Part shown: piece after piece, positions 1 to 10,689 of the stretch
Numbering within the stretch: position 1 is the stretch's first letter
How the letters are laid out: every line of letters starts with the position of its first letter
Assembly (NCBI GenBank): GCA_951812325.1
Contig: OX638294.1
Coordinates: 1,838,859 to 1,902,858 of the forward strand
From: an uncultured Thermoanaerobaculia bacterium
GTDB lineage: Bacteria; Acidobacteriota; Thermoanaerobaculia; Multivoradales; Multivoraceae
Length of the DNA stretch: 64,000 nucleotides
Reading direction: 5' to 3'
The notes under the pieces: model-generated
Databases searched by the model: none
Told to the model about the DNA's origin: nothing
What the model saw: the letters and a program-made list of their open reading frames with translations, nothing else
Translations under genes and position numbers: made by a program

Positions 1-2
1 GG

Positions 3-314
3 CAGGAACTTCCGATGAGCCTCGAACGGGGGCGCCTCCTGTTTGCGGGCAGCGGCGACATCCCCCTTGGCGTGCTGCAGGCCCGCCTCTACGACCGCGC
101 CCTGGGCCCCGACGATGTCGCCGCCTCCGCGCTCGGCAACATCGAAGCGCCATCGGAGGAGGAGCAGGCCCGCGTCTACCGTGGCACCTGGGCCCGCATC
201 GCCCGGCTCGAGTCGGAGGCGGACCGGCTCGAACAAAGCGCCGCCGGCGGCGACCCCTGGCATCGACTGGCGCACGCCATGTTCAACCTGAAGGAGTTCA
301 TGTACCTGCAATGA
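3..314 (+). CDS. C-terminal end of a DUF1553/LamG planctomycete-type cytochrome-associated protein (partial)
   Basis: The frame is open from the window edge, so only the last ~104 residues are present. The visible part begins with a LamG-like beta-strand segment ([18 protein letters not shown]) and ends in [15 protein letters not shown]. That ending is typical of PSD1/DUF1553 proteins, which carry planctomycete cytochrome C domains and a concanavalin-like domain. The stop overlaps the start of the next gene by 4 bp (ATGA), so the two are probably translationally coupled. DUF1553 proteins almost always sit beside a DUF1501 gene, as here. The molecular function of the pair is not established; the cytochrome-type domains upstream of the window edge are inferred from the family, not seen. 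Confidence 0.8.
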   Translation, partial: QELPMSLERGRLLFAGSGDIPLGVLQARLYDRALGPDDVAASALGNIEAPSEEEQARVYRGTWARIARLESEADRLEQSAAGGDPWHRLAHAMFNLKEFMYLQ

Positions 315-1729
315 GCGATCCCACCTGTTCCCTGATGAGCCGCAGGCGGATGCTGGCGCAGGTTTCGACCGGCTTCGGCGCCATCGCGCTGAACGGCCTG
401 CTCGGGTCGGCACTCCTGCCCGGAACGGCTCGCGGCGCGCCGCGGGCCCGCGCCAGACGCGTCATCTTCCTGTACATGTCGGGCGGCGTGTCCCAGGTCG
501 ACTCGTTCGACCCGAAGCCGCTGCTCGACCGCGATCACGGCAAGCCGATGCCGACGAAGATCGAACGCACCCAGTTCAACAACAACGGCGACATCTTCGC
601 CTCGCCGTTCCCCTTCAAGCAGTACGGCGAGAGCGGCATCCCGGTCAGCAGCATGTTCCCCCACGTCGGCGAGTGCGTCGACGATCTGGCCGTCATCCGT
701 TCGATGACCAGCACGGTGAACGAGCACGCCCAAGGGAACTACTTCTTCCACACCGGCTTCCCCCTGGTCGGCCACCCCTCGGCAGGAGCGTGGGTGAACT
801 ACGGGCTGGGCACGGAGAACGAGAACCTGCCCGGCTTCGTCGTCCTGCAGAGCGGTGATGCGGGCATTCCCCACGGCGGCGTCGGCCTCTACGGCAACGG
901 CTATCTGCCGGCCGAGTTCCAGGGCTCCGTCCTGCGCGGCGACGCGAAGGACGCGGTGCAGAACATCCAGCCTCTGGAAGCCCGGGCCGCCCAGCGGGAG
1001 CGGCTCGACTTCGTGCAGGAGATGGACAAGGCTTTCCTCGAGCGGCTGGGCGGCCACGCCGATGTCGAAGCGGCGGTGCGCAACTACGAGACGGCGTTCC
1101 GGATGCAGGCCGAGGTGCCCGAACTCTGCGACATCAGCGGCGAGACGAAGGCGACGCGCCAGCTCTATGCGCTGGACCACCCGAACCGGACGACGGCGGA
1201 CTACGGCCGCCAGTGCCTGCTCGCCCGGCGGCTGGTCGAGCGCGGCGTGCGCTTCGTCGAACTGAGCTGCCTGCCGGAACCCGACGACGCGGGGCAGGCC
1301 GCGAATCCGTGGGACCAGCACACCGGCCTCGAGCCCGGCCACCGCAACATGGCGCTCCAGGTCGACCAGCCGATCGCGGGGCTGCTCAAGGACCTGAAGT
1401 CCCGCGGCCTGCTCGACGAGACGCTCGTCATCTGGGCCGGCGAGTTTGGCCGCACGCCCTTCTCCCAAGGCGCCGACGGCCGCGATCACAACCCGTTCGG
1501 GTTCTCGATCTGGCTCGCCGGCGGCGGGATCAAGGGCGGCACGACCCACGGCGCGACGGATGACTTCGGCTACCACGTGGTCGAAGACGAAGTCACGATC
1601 TACGACCTCTGGGCCACCGTCCTCCACCTCCTCGGCATCGACCACACCAACCTCACCTACCGCTACGGCGGCCGCGACTTCCGCCTCACCGACGTCCACG
1701 GCAATGTGGTCAACGAGATCCTCGCGTAG
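311..1729 (+). CDS. DUF1501 family secreted protein (Tat-type signal)
   Basis: This 472-residue DUF1501 protein has an N-terminus with a twin-arginine-like stretch ([23 protein letters not shown]) followed by a small-residue cleavage region, which suggests Tat export. DUF1501 proteins have an alkaline phosphatase/sulfatase-like fold. Visible landmarks are [18 protein letters not shown] near residue 55, the WDQHTG block near 335, and the C-terminal [10 protein letters not shown] and GRDHNPFG blocks that supply metal-ligand-like His/Asp residues in this family. It starts inside the stop of the preceding DUF1553 gene, so the two are co-translated. The substrate is unknown. A second DUF1501 lies at 8486, closing the same gene run. 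Confidence 0.9.
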   Translation: MSDPTCSLMSRRRMLAQVSTGFGAIALNGLLGSALLPGTARGAPRARARRVIFLYMSGGVSQVDSFDPKPLLDRDHGKPMPTKIERTQFNNNGDIFASPFPFKQYGESGIPVSSMFPHVGECVDDLAVIRSMTSTVNEHAQGNYFFHTGFPLVGHPSAGAWVNYGLGTENENLPGFVVLQSGDAGIPHGGVGLYGNGYLPAEFQGSVLRGDAKDAVQNIQPLEARAAQRERLDFVQEMDKAFLERLGGHADVEAAVRNYETAFRMQAEVPELCDISGETKATRQLYALDHPNRTTADYGRQCLLARRLVERGVRFVELSCLPEPDDAGQAANPWDQHTGLEPGHRNMALQVDQPIAGLLKDLKSRGLLDETLVIWAGEFGRTPFSQGADGRDHNPFGFSIWLAGGGIKGGTTHGATDDFGYHVVEDEVTIYDLWATVLHLLGIDHTNLTYRYGGRDFRLTDVHGNVVNEILA

Positions 1730-3278
1730 CGGGTTTGCGGGCGCCCGCCCGAGCCGGAACCGGAGGGGGCGACCGGGTGCGCCTGCCTTCCGGCCGGCAT
1801 CCGCAGGAGGCGGACTCCGGATCCTTGCCGCAGCAGCGTTGGCGGCGCTCTGTACGGCGGCTGCTGCAGCCCCGGCGATGGCCCGGGAAGCGGGTCCCAG
1901 TTACTACCGCGACGTCTGGCCCGTGATCCAGCAGCGGTGCCAGGGCTGCCACCAGCCGGCCCAGCTCGGCGGCGAGCTGGACCTGACCAGCTTCGACGGG
2001 CTCGCAGCCGGCGGCATGAGCGGGCCGGCGTTCGTCTCCGGAAAACCCGACGAGAGCCGGATGCTCCAGATGCTCCGGGGCGAGATCGAGCCGGCGATGC
2101 CGATGCGGGCGGAACCCCTGGCGGAGGCGGAGATCGCCGCGATCAGTGACTGGATCGCGGCCGGGGGTCACGACGACACGCCGGAGGAGATGCGGCTCGG
2201 CGCCGCGACCGGGCCGATCGTCTACCGCCAGCCGCCGGTGATCACGGCGGTCGCCTACTCCGCCGACGGCGAGTGGCTGGCGGTGTCGGGCAACCGGGAG
2301 GTGCTGCTCCACCGCCGGTCGAAGATCGGCGGCGGGGACAGCCTGGAGGCTCGCTTCAGCAGCGTCTCCGAGCGCATCCAGGGGCTCGCGTTTCTCAGGA
2401 ACGGACGGCTGATCGCCACCGGCGGAACGCCCGCTCGCTTCGGAGAGATCCAGATCTGGGACGTCGACGACAGGAAGCTGCGAGTGTCGACGTCCGTCTG
2501 CTACGACACCCTGTTCGGCCTCGCCGTCTCTCCCGACGAACGCCGGCTCGCGGTCGGCTGCGCGGACAACACGATCCGGATCCACCAGGCGACCAGCGGT
2601 CGCGAGCTGTTGCGGATGAACCACCACGAGAACTGGGTCCTCGGCGTCGTCTTCGGCGGCGACGGCAGGCGCATCGTCTCCGTCGGCCGCGACCGCGCGG
2701 CGAAGCTGATCGACGCGAACAGCGGCGCCTTCGTCGAGAACATCAACCTGTTGCGCGGCGAATTGGCGGCAGTCGTCCGAAACCCGCGGATCGAGGCCGT
2801 CGTCATCGGCGGCGAAGACAGGGTGCCGTACTACTACCGGATGGACCGCGCCCGGAAGATGCTGATCGCTGACGACTCGACCCTGGTGCGGGAGTTCGAG
2901 CGCCAGGACGGGGAGATCTTCGCACTCGCCGTCGACGCCCGCGGCACGCGTCTCGCGGTTGGAGGCGCCGCAGCGGCGGTGCCGATCTACGACCTCGAGA
3001 CCGGCGAGCGGACCGCGACCGCCTCCGGACACAGCGCCGGCATCTACACGGTGGCCTTCGACCCGATCGGCGCCGAGCTTGCGACTGCGGGCTTCGACGG
3101 TTCACTGCGGCTCTACCGCGCCGCCGACGGCGAACTGCTGCACCAGTTCGTGCCGGCGCCGCTCGAAGGCAAGCTTCAGGGGGCAACGCGAGCGGCGCGG
3201 TCTCGCGCCGCTCGCGAACCAGTCCGAGCGCCGCTCACCGGGCGCTCGGATGGAACCACCGCCGGAGCAGCGCCGTGA
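1704..3278 (+). CDS. Secreted PSCyt1-type cytochrome c domain plus WD40 propeller protein
   Basis: A 524-residue protein from an ATG that overlaps the upstream gene by 26 bp. Starts at TTG 1839 or ATG 1878 are also possible. A hydrophobic signal region ([21 protein letters not shown]) precedes [19 protein letters not shown], a single heme-binding CxxCH motif in a planctomycete-type cytochrome C domain that continues through [10 protein letters not shown]. About seven WD40-like repeats follow, for example [15 protein letters not shown] and [23 protein letters not shown]. The last ~30 codons ([22 protein letters not shown]) are encoded by a dispersed hairpin repeat, so the native C-terminus has probably been replaced or extended by it. 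The stop overlaps the next start (GTGA). Likely a periplasmic electron-transfer or scaffold partner of the DUF1501/DUF1553 proteins. Confidence 0.85.
   Translation: MWSTRSSRSGFAGARPSRNRRGRPGAPAFRPASAGGGLRILAAAALAALCTAAAAAPAMAREAGPSYYRDVWPVIQQRCQGCHQPAQLGGELDLTSFDGLAAGGMSGPAFVSGKPDESRMLQMLRGEIEPAMPMRAEPLAEAEIAAISDWIAAGGHDDTPEEMRLGAATGPIVYRQPPVITAVAYSADGEWLAVSGNREVLLHRRSKIGGGDSLEARFSSVSERIQGLAFLRNGRLIATGGTPARFGEIQIWDVDDRKLRVSTSVCYDTLFGLAVSPDERRLAVGCADNTIRIHQATSGRELLRMNHHENWVLGVVFGGDGRRIVSVGRDRAAKLIDANSGAFVENINLLRGELAAVVRNPRIEAVVIGGEDRVPYYYRMDRARKMLIADDSTLVREFERQDGEIFALAVDARGTRLAVGGAAAAVPIYDLETGERTATASGHSAGIYTVAFDPIGAELATAGFDGSLRLYRAADGELLHQFVPAPLEGKLQGATRAARSRAAREPVRAPLTGRSDGTTAGAAP
3185..3258 (-). 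repeat. Two-hairpin dispersed repeat, core copy A (reverse orientation)
   Basis: Two adjacent inverted repeats. The first is a perfect 12-bp stem, GCGAGCGGCGCG, with a 4-nt loop. The second is a perfect 9-bp stem, CCGAGCGCC, with a 7-nt loop. The spacing and the linker CGAACCAGTCC match the other copies in this window, but the stem bases differ and are still fully paired. It lies inside the 3' end of the WD40 gene and encodes its last residues. Confidence 0.75.
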
Positions 3279-5746
3279 ACGGCCATCGACTGCTGAGAGG
3301 CGCTTTCCGGTCGCTCGCCGGCATCGCCATCGCCGCGGGCGCCGCCGCCGCGGGGCCGCCGCCGAATCTCGTCGACATCCATCCGCACGGCGGCCAGCAG
3401 GGGAGGGCCCTGCGACTGGTCATCGAGGGCTACGGCGTCGCGGGCGAGATGGAGATCGAGAGCACGCTGCCCGGCTCGTTCGCCCGCCTCGGCCAGGCCG
3501 CCGACGAGGACAGGCTGCAGCAACAGCGGCGGCCGAACGACCGCAATCTCCAGGCCGCCGTCTTTCTGGTGGAGATCGACGCCGACGCCGCGCCGGGGCT
3601 CTATCCGCTGCGCGCCATCAGCGAGGACGGATTGTCGAACGCCCTGCTGTTCCGGGTAGACACCGTGTCCGAAGTCTCCGAGCAGAGCCTGCGCGGCATC
3701 AACGCCACCGAGCCACCGCGAATCGATGCTCTGCCGGTCGTCGTCAACGGCACGCTGGACGGAGCGGAACGCGACCGCTATCGCTTCCAGGCAGCCCCGG
3801 ACGAGCGGCTCGTGCTGGAGGTCGAGGCGCGCCGCGTCGGCTCGGCGATCGATCCGGTGCTCCGGGTTCTCGACAGCGAAGGCCGGGAGATCGCCCTGAA
3901 CCAGGAGGGGCCCGGCATCGACGTCGACGCCCGCCTCGACTGGCGGCCGCCAGAGGCCGGGGAGTACGTCGTCGAAGTCCATGACGCCCGCTTCAGCGAC
4001 CAGAGGCGGAACTTCTACCGCCTGAAGCTGATCGCCGCCTCGGACTACGAGTACGCAGACGCCGTCTTCCCGCTGGGGGCGCGCCGCGGCGAGGAGACGC
4101 GGTTCGGGCTGACCGGCGGCAGCTTGGCCGGCGCCAGGGAAGTCGTCCGCGCCGTGGACACGGAGAACGCCTTCGACAGCATAGGCCCAGCGGCCGCCGC
4201 CAGGGCCAGCGCGGCCCTGCCGTTCCGGGTCGTCGTCGGCAGCCATCCCGAGGTGCTCGAGCGCGAGACGGCCGACGACGAGGTTTTCGACACGCCCGTC
4301 GTGATCAACGGGCGGATCGATGAAGCCGGCGAGGTGGACCGCTACCGGATCGCCGCCGAGCCGGGCCAGAGGCTCCTGCTCGAGGTCGAGGGCGCCGCGC
4401 TCGGCTCGTCCGACCTCTTCGGAGTGCTGACCGTCACGACGCCGGACGGCGAGTATCTGGCCTCCTCCGGCGACGACATCCCCGACCCCGACACCTTCCG
4501 GCTGCTTTCGCCGACCGCCACCTCCTTCGACCCCTGGGTCGTCGTCGAGACGCCGGAAGGAGCGGACGAGCTGCACGTCGCGGTCGAGGACCTGGTCGGG
4601 CGCGGCGGTCCCCGTTTCGGCTACCGGCTGACGGCGACCGCGAACGGCCCCGACTTCGAGCTCCGCCTCGGCAGCGCCGAGTTGACGCTCAACAGCGGCG
4701 CTTCGAAGCCAATCGAGGTCAGCGCCGTGCGCCGCGGCTATCTGGGTCCGATTCGCCTCTACGTCGAGGACCCGCCCGCCGGCATCGAGGCCCGCGACGC
4801 GTGGATCGCCAGGGAGGTGCGCGACGACGACACACGGACTCTGGCGCGCTCCGGCCGGATCCTGGTCACCGCCGGCCTCGACGCGACGCGCCAGCGCTTC
4901 GACCTCGACGTCCGGGGCGAAGGCGTGCTCGAGGACGGCGCCGTGATCCGCCGCCGGGCGACCGTGCCGGGGAGCGTGACGCAGGTGCGCGCCGGCGACG
5001 GCCGCAGCTACACGACGGAGGCCGAACGGTCGTTCAGCGCTCCCTGGCTGGAGACGCGCCTTCCGGTCCTGCTCACCGGCCGGACCGGACCGCGGCTGGT
5101 CGGCCTGGCGCCCGAAACGGTGAGACTGGTCAAGGGCATGCCGTTCGACTTCGAGTGGAAGTACGAGGCGCCACCGGGCGAGGACGCCCCGGTAGAACCG
5201 CCCATGGTCGTCAGTGCCCTGATCGGCGTGGGCGTGGGCGAGTTTCGGGTCGAGACGACCGAGAAGACCGACTACAACAAGTCCGAGGGCAGCAAACTGA
5301 TCCGAAGCAGCGACGGCACCCGGCACGACCGCTACACCGTGACCCTCACCGGCGAAGTCACGGTGGGCGGACGTCCCGAGCGCCTCTACACGCCCGGCGT
5401 GACGCTCGAGATCGTTCCGGGCTACCGGATCGAGGTCGCCAACGCGCGTGTCGGGTCCGGCCGGAAGGGCGCCGTCGAAGGCGTCCTTCATCGGGAAGAG
5501 AGCTTCCGGCAGCCGGTCGAACTGCGCGCCGACGCGCTGCCCACCGGCGTCGTCTGCGACAGCACCGAAGTCGAGCCCGAGGACGACGGCAGGTTCCGGC
5601 TCGCCTGCGAGGCGTCGGATGCCGTCGAAGCGGGCGACTACGACTTCCTGATCACGTCGTCGTCCTGGCTGGCCGGCGAGCGAGAGGTACGGGCCGCCTA
5701 CACTACGGCGCCGGTAGCCGCACGAATGGAGGTGAAGGGCAGATGA
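3275..5746 (+). CDS. Secreted multi-domain protein with pre-peptidase C-terminal (PPC) domains
   Basis: A large secreted protein (823 residues, GTG start overlapping the preceding TGA). It has a short signal peptide (SLAGIAIAAGAAAAGPPP) and then an Ig-like segment. Two clear PPC-type beta-sandwich domains follow: NGTLDGAERDRYRFQAAPDERLVLEVEARRVGS at about 160-250, and NGRIDEAGEVDRYRIAAEPGQRLLLEVEG at about 345-440. The rest is beta-rich with no catalytic motif visible. PPC proteins of this size are regular members of planctomycete-type DUF1501/DUF1553 gene runs and probably bind a ligand or another secreted protein. It lies between the WD40-cytochrome gene and the DUF1549/DUF1553 gene and overlaps both by 4 bp. 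Confidence 0.8.
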   Translation: MNGHRLLRGAFRSLAGIAIAAGAAAAGPPPNLVDIHPHGGQQGRALRLVIEGYGVAGEMEIESTLPGSFARLGQAADEDRLQQQRRPNDRNLQAAVFLVEIDADAAPGLYPLRAISEDGLSNALLFRVDTVSEVSEQSLRGINATEPPRIDALPVVVNGTLDGAERDRYRFQAAPDERLVLEVEARRVGSAIDPVLRVLDSEGREIALNQEGPGIDVDARLDWRPPEAGEYVVEVHDARFSDQRRNFYRLKLIAASDYEYADAVFPLGARRGEETRFGLTGGSLAGAREVVRAVDTENAFDSIGPAAAARASAALPFRVVVGSHPEVLERETADDEVFDTPVVINGRIDEAGEVDRYRIAAEPGQRLLLEVEGAALGSSDLFGVLTVTTPDGEYLASSGDDIPDPDTFRLLSPTATSFDPWVVVETPEGADELHVAVEDLVGRGGPRFGYRLTATANGPDFELRLGSAELTLNSGASKPIEVSAVRRGYLGPIRLYVEDPPAGIEARDAWIAREVRDDDTRTLARSGRILVTAGLDATRQRFDLDVRGEGVLEDGAVIRRRATVPGSVTQVRAGDGRSYTTEAERSFSAPWLETRLPVLLTGRTGPRLVGLAPETVRLVKGMPFDFEWKYEAPPGEDAPVEPPMVVSALIGVGVGEFRVETTEKTDYNKSEGSKLIRSSDGTRHDRYTVTLTGEVTVGGRPERLYTPGVTLEIVPGYRIEVANARVGSGRKGAVEGVLHREESFRQPVELRADALPTGVVCDSTEVEPEDDGRFRLACEASDAVEAGDYDFLITSSSWLAGEREVRAAYTTAPVAARMEVKGR

Positions 5747-8451
5747 GACGTCTCGCTGATTGCCGCGCTATCCCGCCCACCGGGTTTCCCACAGCTACCG
5801 CGACTACTCGCCTCTCGGACGGCCTCGGACAGGGACCAGCATCCACCCAGCAAAGGTACAGGTGCGTCGGCGGACCATCCGTGCGCCCGCTGACGGGCGC
5901 ACGGACTGGTTCGCGTGTGGCGCGGGTCCGCGCCACCCGGGTTCCCGCCGGCATCTGGCGCGATGCCGCGAGGCGGCGAGCCCGTGCCGCCCTCCTGCTC
6001 ATCGCCCTGGCCGCCGCCGCCCTGCCCGCCGGCGCCGCCAACACCCCGGTCGAGCTCCTCATCCATCCCGCCGAGCTCACCTTCGACAACCTCCGCGACG
6101 CCCGCAAGCTCCTGGTGGTCGGCATCCTCGAAACCGGCGAACGCATCGACCTTTCCGCTGAAGCCGAGGTCCACTCGAGCACCGTTCCGGTCGAGCGCGG
6201 CGACGACGGCTACTTCACGCCTGCCGGCGCCGGCAGCGGCGCCCTGACCGTCGAAGCCGCGGGCCTCACCGCCACCGTCCCGGTCACCGTGAAAGCCACC
6301 GGCAACACGAACTCCGCCCAACCCGTCACCTTCGTCCGCGACGTGCTGCCCGCGATGAACAAGGTCGGCTGCTCGTCGGGCGCCTGCCACGGGGCCGCCA
6401 AGGGCAAGAACGGCTTCAAGCTGTCGCTGCGCGGCTATGACCCGGAGTTCGACTACCAGTCGCTGCTCTACGACCTGTCGGGGCGGCGGTTCAACCGCGC
6501 CGAGCCTGCTCGCTCCCTGATGCTCGCCAAGCCGACGATGCAGGTCGCCCACGAGGGCGGGCTGCGGCTCGAGCACGGCTCGCGCCACTACAACCTGATC
6601 CTCGACTGGATCTCGAGCGGCGTTCCGTACGGCGACAGGGAGCTCGACCGGGTCGAACGGCTCGAGATCCACCCGGCCGAGGTCTTCATGCATCGGCCGG
6701 AGATGCGGCAGCAGACGATCGTCATCGCCCACTACGGCGACGGCCGGCGCCGCGACGTGACCCGCGAGGCCCACGTCACGAGCAGCAACACGGAGACGAT
6801 GGCGGTCGAGGACAGTCCCGCCGGCCCGGTCGCCGTCGGCCTGCGCCGCGGCGAGAGCACCCTGCTCGTGCGCTACGAGGGCCAGTTCGCCACCGCGCCC
6901 GCCACTGTCCTCAGCGGCCGCGCGGGCTTCGAGTGGACCGCCCTGCCCCAAGTCAACTACATCGACGAGCTGATCGACGAGAAGCTCCAGCGGATCGAGG
7001 TCCTGCCCTCGGCGCCGACAGACGACGCCGCCTTCCTGCGCCGCGTCTCGCTCGACCTCACGGGCCAGATTCCGAGCCCGGAACGGGCGCGGGCTTTCCT
7101 CGCCGACGACACGCCCACCCACAAGAAGCGGAACCGCCTGGTCGACGAACTGATCGCCAGTGACGCGTACGTCGACCACTGGACCCTCAAGTGGGGCGAT
7201 CTGCTGCGCAGCAACCGGAAGTTCATGAGCTACAAGGGCATGCTCACCTTCCGCGGCTGGCTGCGCGAGGCGATCAAGGAGAACCGGCCCTATGACCAGC
7301 TCGTCCACGAACTGGTCACGGCCTCCGGCAGCACCCTCGATCAGCCGGCCGCCAGCTACTTCCGCGCCGCCCGCGATCCGAAGGAGGCGATGGAGACCAC
7401 GACCCAGCTCTTCATGGGCGTGCGGATGGTCTGCGCCCAGTGCCACGACCACCCGTTCGAGCGTTGGACCCAGAACCAGTACTACGAGATGACCGCCTTC
7501 TTCGCCGGCCTGGGCGTTCGCCCGGGCTTCCGCACCGGCGAGGAGATCGTGTTCGACAAGCGACGCGACGCGGAGCAACTGCACCCGAAGACGAACGCCG
7601 TGGTGCCGCCGAAGTACCTCGTGCCGGTCGAAGGCGCGCCCGACCTCGGTGAAGGGCTCGGACGTCGGGCCGCGCTGGCCGACTGGCTGACGTCGCCGAA
7701 CAACCCCTACTTCGCCCCGGCGATAGCGAACCGCGTTTGGAGCTACTTCATGGGCCGCGGGATCATCGATCCGGTCGACGACATCCGCGCCTCGAACCAG
7801 CCGGTCAACGCCGAGCTGCTGAACGCGCTGACCGCCGACCTGATCGAAAACGACTTCGACCTCCGCCACCTGATGCGGACGATCGCCACCTCGCGGGCCT
7901 ACCAGTCCTCCTTCCGGACGAACGAGTGGAACCTGGACGACCGGATCAACTTCTCCCGTCACCAGCCGCGGCGCCTGAGCGCAGAGCAGTTGGCCGACGC
8001 CGTCGCCCGCGCGACGGGCTCCCGGTTCGAGATCGACACCCTGCCGGAAGACTTCGACGCCACCGCGCTGCCGGACCCGCACGTGATGACGGCGAGCATG
8101 GGGATCGAAGGCTTCCTCGACCTGTTCGGCAAGCCGGACCGCGAGACGGCCTGCGAGTGCGAACGCAAGACGGAGATGAGCCTGCCGCAGGCGCTAAGCC
8201 TGCTGAACGGCGCCGTCATCGCGGACGCGATCGCGGATCCCGAGGGCCGGGTGGCGAACCTGGTGCTCTCGGGCCGGGACAATGAGGAGCTGATCGCCGA
8301 GCTCTACCTCGCCGCTCTCGGCCGTTTGCCGACCGGCGGCGAAGCCGAACTCGCCGAAGGCCACTTCGAGTCCTCGGCCAGCCGCACCGCCGCCGCCCAG
8401 GACCTGATGTGGGCCCTGCTCAACTCGAACGCCTTTCTCTTCAACTCGTAA
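5743..8451 (+). CDS. DUF1549/DUF1553 (PSCyt2-PSD1) secreted cytochrome-type protein
   Basis: From the ATG coupled to the previous stop (good SD, GGAGG, about 10 bp upstream) the product is 902 residues. GTG 5917 is an alternative start much closer to the signal peptide ([20 protein letters not shown]). Order of domains: Ig-like/Big2-type segment (~100-190), a cytochrome-like segment with [12 protein letters not shown] (two cysteines four apart before His, unlike the usual CxxCH), DUF1549 (~400-600) containing the canonical heme motif [12 protein letters not shown], then DUF1553 (from about 640, [34 protein letters not shown]) ending in [10 protein letters not shown]. The first ~70 codons from the ATG include a dispersed hairpin repeat, so that stretch may not be native coding. 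Likely periplasmic, paired with the DUF1501 gene at 8486. Confidence 0.9.
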   Translation: MRRLADCRAIPPTGFPTATATTRLSDGLGQGPASTQQRYRCVGGPSVRPLTGARTGSRVARVRATRVPAGIWRDAARRRARAALLLIALAAAALPAGAANTPVELLIHPAELTFDNLRDARKLLVVGILETGERIDLSAEAEVHSSTVPVERGDDGYFTPAGAGSGALTVEAAGLTATVPVTVKATGNTNSAQPVTFVRDVLPAMNKVGCSSGACHGAAKGKNGFKLSLRGYDPEFDYQSLLYDLSGRRFNRAEPARSLMLAKPTMQVAHEGGLRLEHGSRHYNLILDWISSGVPYGDRELDRVERLEIHPAEVFMHRPEMRQQTIVIAHYGDGRRRDVTREAHVTSSNTETMAVEDSPAGPVAVGLRRGESTLLVRYEGQFATAPATVLSGRAGFEWTALPQVNYIDELIDEKLQRIEVLPSAPTDDAAFLRRVSLDLTGQIPSPERARAFLADDTPTHKKRNRLVDELIASDAYVDHWTLKWGDLLRSNRKFMSYKGMLTFRGWLREAIKENRPYDQLVHELVTASGSTLDQPAASYFRAARDPKEAMETTTQLFMGVRMVCAQCHDHPFERWTQNQYYEMTAFFAGLGVRPGFRTGEEIVFDKRRDAEQLHPKTNAVVPPKYLVPVEGAPDLGEGLGRRAALADWLTSPNNPYFAPAIANRVWSYFMGRGIIDPVDDIRASNQPVNAELLNALTADLIENDFDLRHLMRTIATSRAYQSSFRTNEWNLDDRINFSRHQPRRLSAEQLADAVARATGSRFEIDTLPEDFDATALPDPHVMTASMGIEGFLDLFGKPDRETACECERKTEMSLPQALSLLNGAVIADAIADPEGRVANLVLSGRDNEELIAELYLAALGRLPTGGEAELAEGHFESSASRTAAAQDLMWALLNSNAFLFNS
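5873..5960 (+). repeat. Two-hairpin dispersed repeat, core copy B
   Basis: The first hairpin has a 10-bp stem, CCGTGCGCCC, with loop GCTGAC. The linker GACTGGTTCGCG follows, then a second GC-rich hairpin built on TGGCGCG / CGCGCCA and the tail CCCGGGTTCCCGCCGG. It is strongly similar to the copies near 34.24 and 35.35 kb. It sits in the long leader of the DUF1549/DUF1553 gene, between its coupled ATG and the signal peptide, and carries the alternative GTG start at 5917. Confidence 0.85.
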
Positions 8452-8485
8452 GCTCTATCTCGCAGCCGCAAAGGAGCCTCCGACC

Positions 8486-9940
8486 ATGCTCGTGATCCCA
8501 GGAAAGTCCGGCCACACCTGCGACGGCCCGACCCGGCGGGAGTTCCTCCGCGTCGGCTCGCTCGGCATCTTCGGCATCTCGCTCAGCCAGACGCTCGCGC
8601 TCCGCGACGCACACGCCGCGACCGCGGCCGTTGACGCGCTCGCCGGCGGCAAGGGCTTCGGCAGCGCCAAGTCGGTCATCCTGCTGTTCCTCCAGGGCGG
8701 ACCGAGCCACATCGACATCTGGGACCCGAAGCCCGACGCGCCCTCCAACATCCGCGGTGAGTTCGGCGCCATCGACACGAATGTGCCGGGCATCCGGCTG
8801 TCGGAGACGATGCCGCTGCTCGCCGAACACGTCGACAAGTGCACCCTGATCCGCTCGATGAGCTACACCCCGAAGGGGCTCTTCAACCACACCGCGGCGA
8901 TCTACCAGATGCTGACCGGCTATCCGCCGGACCGGGTCTCGCCCTCCGGCCAGCTCGAGCCGCCGACCCCGGCCGACTTCCCGACCGCCGGCGCCCACAT
9001 CTCCAGGCTCAAGCCGCTCGACGACGCGATGCTCCCCTTCGTCGAGCTGCCGCGACCGCTCCAGGAATCGAACGTGATCGGCAAGGGCGGCGCGGCCGGT
9101 TTCCTGGGCAAGGCCTACGACCCCTACCGGCTCTACCAGGACCCGAACCAGCCGATCGAACTCAGCGACCTCGAACTGCGCGAAGAGACGTCGCCCGAAC
9201 GCCTGGCCGGCCGCTTTGAACTCCGCAAGGGGCTGAACGCCTCGCTCCCCGAGCTCGAGAAGGCGGTCGCCGACTCCGCCCTCGACGAGTACTACGAGAA
9301 GGCCTACGACCTCGTCCTCTCAGGCAAGGCCCGGCAGGCCTTCGACCTCTCGAACGAGTCCGACGAGATGCGCGAGCGCTACGGCAAGAACACCTTCGGC
9401 CAGGGCGCACTGATGGCGCGGCGGCTGATCGAGGCCGGCACCCGCTTCGTCCAGCTCAACTGGCCCGCCGTTGCCAACGGCAACCCCGAAGTCGACTCAT
9501 GGGACACCCACGCCGCGAACTTCGGCCCGCTGCGGGACCTGCACTGCCCCGTCCTCGACCGGGCGCTCTCGGCGCTCCTCGCCGACATGGACGACCGCGG
9601 CCTGCTCGAAGAAACCCTCGTCGTCGCCGTCGGCGAGTTCGGCCGCTCGCCGCGCCTCGGCGTCAGCACCTCCGGCAACAGCAACTCCCCCGACGGCCGC
9701 GACCACTGGCCCTACTGCTACACCGCCCTCGTCGCCGGCGCCGGCATCTCCCGCGGCCAGCTCTACGGCGAATCCGACGAGACCGGCTCCGCCCCGCGCG
9801 AGAAGCCCGTCCACCCGAACGACCTGCTGGCGACCGTCTACCACACGCTCGGAATCGACCCCGCAATGGAGATCCTGAATCACCTCGACCAGCCGCGAGA
9901 GCTGGTGAAGGGCGAGGTAATCCGGGGTTTGTGGGCATAG
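8486..9940 (+). CDS. DUF1501 family secreted protein
   Basis: Second DUF1501 protein of the run, 484 residues, with a strong ribosome site (AAAGGAG) before the ATG and 34 bp after the DUF1553 gene. The N-terminal [24 protein letters not shown] is a Tat-like signal with RR at the start of the hydrophobic stretch. Family landmarks are [16 protein letters not shown] (~70), [12 protein letters not shown] (~335), [12 protein letters not shown] (~375) and [18 protein letters not shown] (~400). It is only distantly similar to the DUF1501 at 311, which suggests each partners a different DUF1553 protein. The function is unknown; the fold is phosphatase/sulfatase-like. Confidence 0.9.
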   Translation: MLVIPGKSGHTCDGPTRREFLRVGSLGIFGISLSQTLALRDAHAATAAVDALAGGKGFGSAKSVILLFLQGGPSHIDIWDPKPDAPSNIRGEFGAIDTNVPGIRLSETMPLLAEHVDKCTLIRSMSYTPKGLFNHTAAIYQMLTGYPPDRVSPSGQLEPPTPADFPTAGAHISRLKPLDDAMLPFVELPRPLQESNVIGKGGAAGFLGKAYDPYRLYQDPNQPIELSDLELREETSPERLAGRFELRKGLNASLPELEKAVADSALDEYYEKAYDLVLSGKARQAFDLSNESDEMRERYGKNTFGQGALMARRLIEAGTRFVQLNWPAVANGNPEVDSWDTHAANFGPLRDLHCPVLDRALSALLADMDDRGLLEETLVVAVGEFGRSPRLGVSTSGNSNSPDGRDHWPYCYTALVAGAGISRGQLYGESDETGSAPREKPVHPNDLLATVYHTLGIDPAMEILNHLDQPRELVKGEVIRGLWA

Positions 9941-10097
9941 AAGCCGATGAGCGATCACGACCGGCCGAAAGGGCCGAAAGCCGTGACTCAGCCCGCATCG
10001 CGCAGACTTGGCCACCAGCCTCACGACCAGAAGCCGGCGGCATGCTGACCGTCGCCGAGGATGTCCTGGCAGACCTGGCCGACGAACGCGGCAAGCA

Positions 10098-10238
10098 GGT
10101 GTCGACGTTCTCGTAAGCTGGAACTTCAAGCACATCGTGAATGTGCACCGCATCAGGACGTTCAACGACGTCAACCCGAAGATGGGCTACGGTATCCTCG
10201 ACATCCGGAGCCCGAGGGAGATGGAAGATGACGACTAA
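10098..10238 (+). pseudogene. C-terminal scrap of a PIN-domain (VapC-like) toxin
   Basis: The frame reads GVDVLVSWNFKHIVNVHRIRTFNDVNPKMGYGILDIRSPRE, split here by its own position: residues DVLVSWNFKHIVN, then RIRTFNDVN, then ILDIRSPRE. These are the conserved C-terminal blocks of a PIN-domain protein family. No N-terminal PIN acidic residues can be found in the 150 bp upstream, and the upstream DNA of this frame does not resemble a toxin, so the gene is a 5'-deleted remnant. Its end overlaps the start of the small gene at 10228, the usual layout for this toxin-antitoxin type. The stretch 9941-10097 holds nothing else I can recognise. Confidence 0.6.
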
Positions 10239-10452
10239 GGCCAAGAACGACTACGACTGCATAGCCTCCGTACGAGAGATCCGGGATCGCCTCAGCGCCA
10301 AGATGGCCCGCATGTCGCCCGAAGAGCGGGTCCAGTGGCTGAGTACCAGGGACTTCTCGGACCCGATCCTCCGGCGTCTGGCAACGCAATCCAAGCAGAG
10401 GAAAGAGCGGGAGGAACCCGCTCTTCGCGGTCCGGTCTGTCCAGCAGCCTGA
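10228..10452 (+). CDS. Small PIN-associated protein, probable antitoxin-type partner
   Basis: A 74-residue charged protein starting MTTKAKNDYDCIASVREIRDRL; its ATG overlaps the end of the PIN remnant by 11 bp. The key pattern is YDC-x5-R-x2-R-x2-L, then MSPEE, then DP-x-LRRL. The protein at 11586 shows the same spacing (FDC, R-x2-R, LSSAE, DPKLRRL), so the two are paralogues. Position beside a PIN toxin and size suggest an antitoxin or toxin-linked regulator, but I know no characterised member. The last ~15 residues (EEPALRGPVCPAA) look like read-through beyond the conserved part. Confidence 0.55.
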   Translation: MTTKAKNDYDCIASVREIRDRLSAKMARMSPEERVQWLSTRDFSDPILRRLATQSKQRKEREEPALRGPVCPAA

Positions 10453-10689
10453 TGGCGCTGCCCCTGCCACCGCAACACCCGACCAGATACCTGACGATCG
10501 CATGCGAAGTCGCCGGGCTTCCATTCGGTGACCGCGCCGGGCTGCATATCCGTTTTCCCAACGCCTGACCGTTCCATGTTGTCCAGGGCAGGCCGTATAG
10601 CTCTCCGATGGGCAGGTCAGGAGGAGTGGTTCGGGTTGGTGGGTATGGTGTCGCGCCCCGTCAGCTACGCTCTGCAGTCCGTTTCGATC

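Noticed and set aside
176..8082. Long open frames on the minus strand opposite the DUF1501/DUF1553 run (up to about 790 codons)
   Set aside because: They lie wholly antisense to well-supported genes, have no family resemblance and low-complexity Ala/Arg/Val composition; in high-GC DNA such antisense frames are expected.
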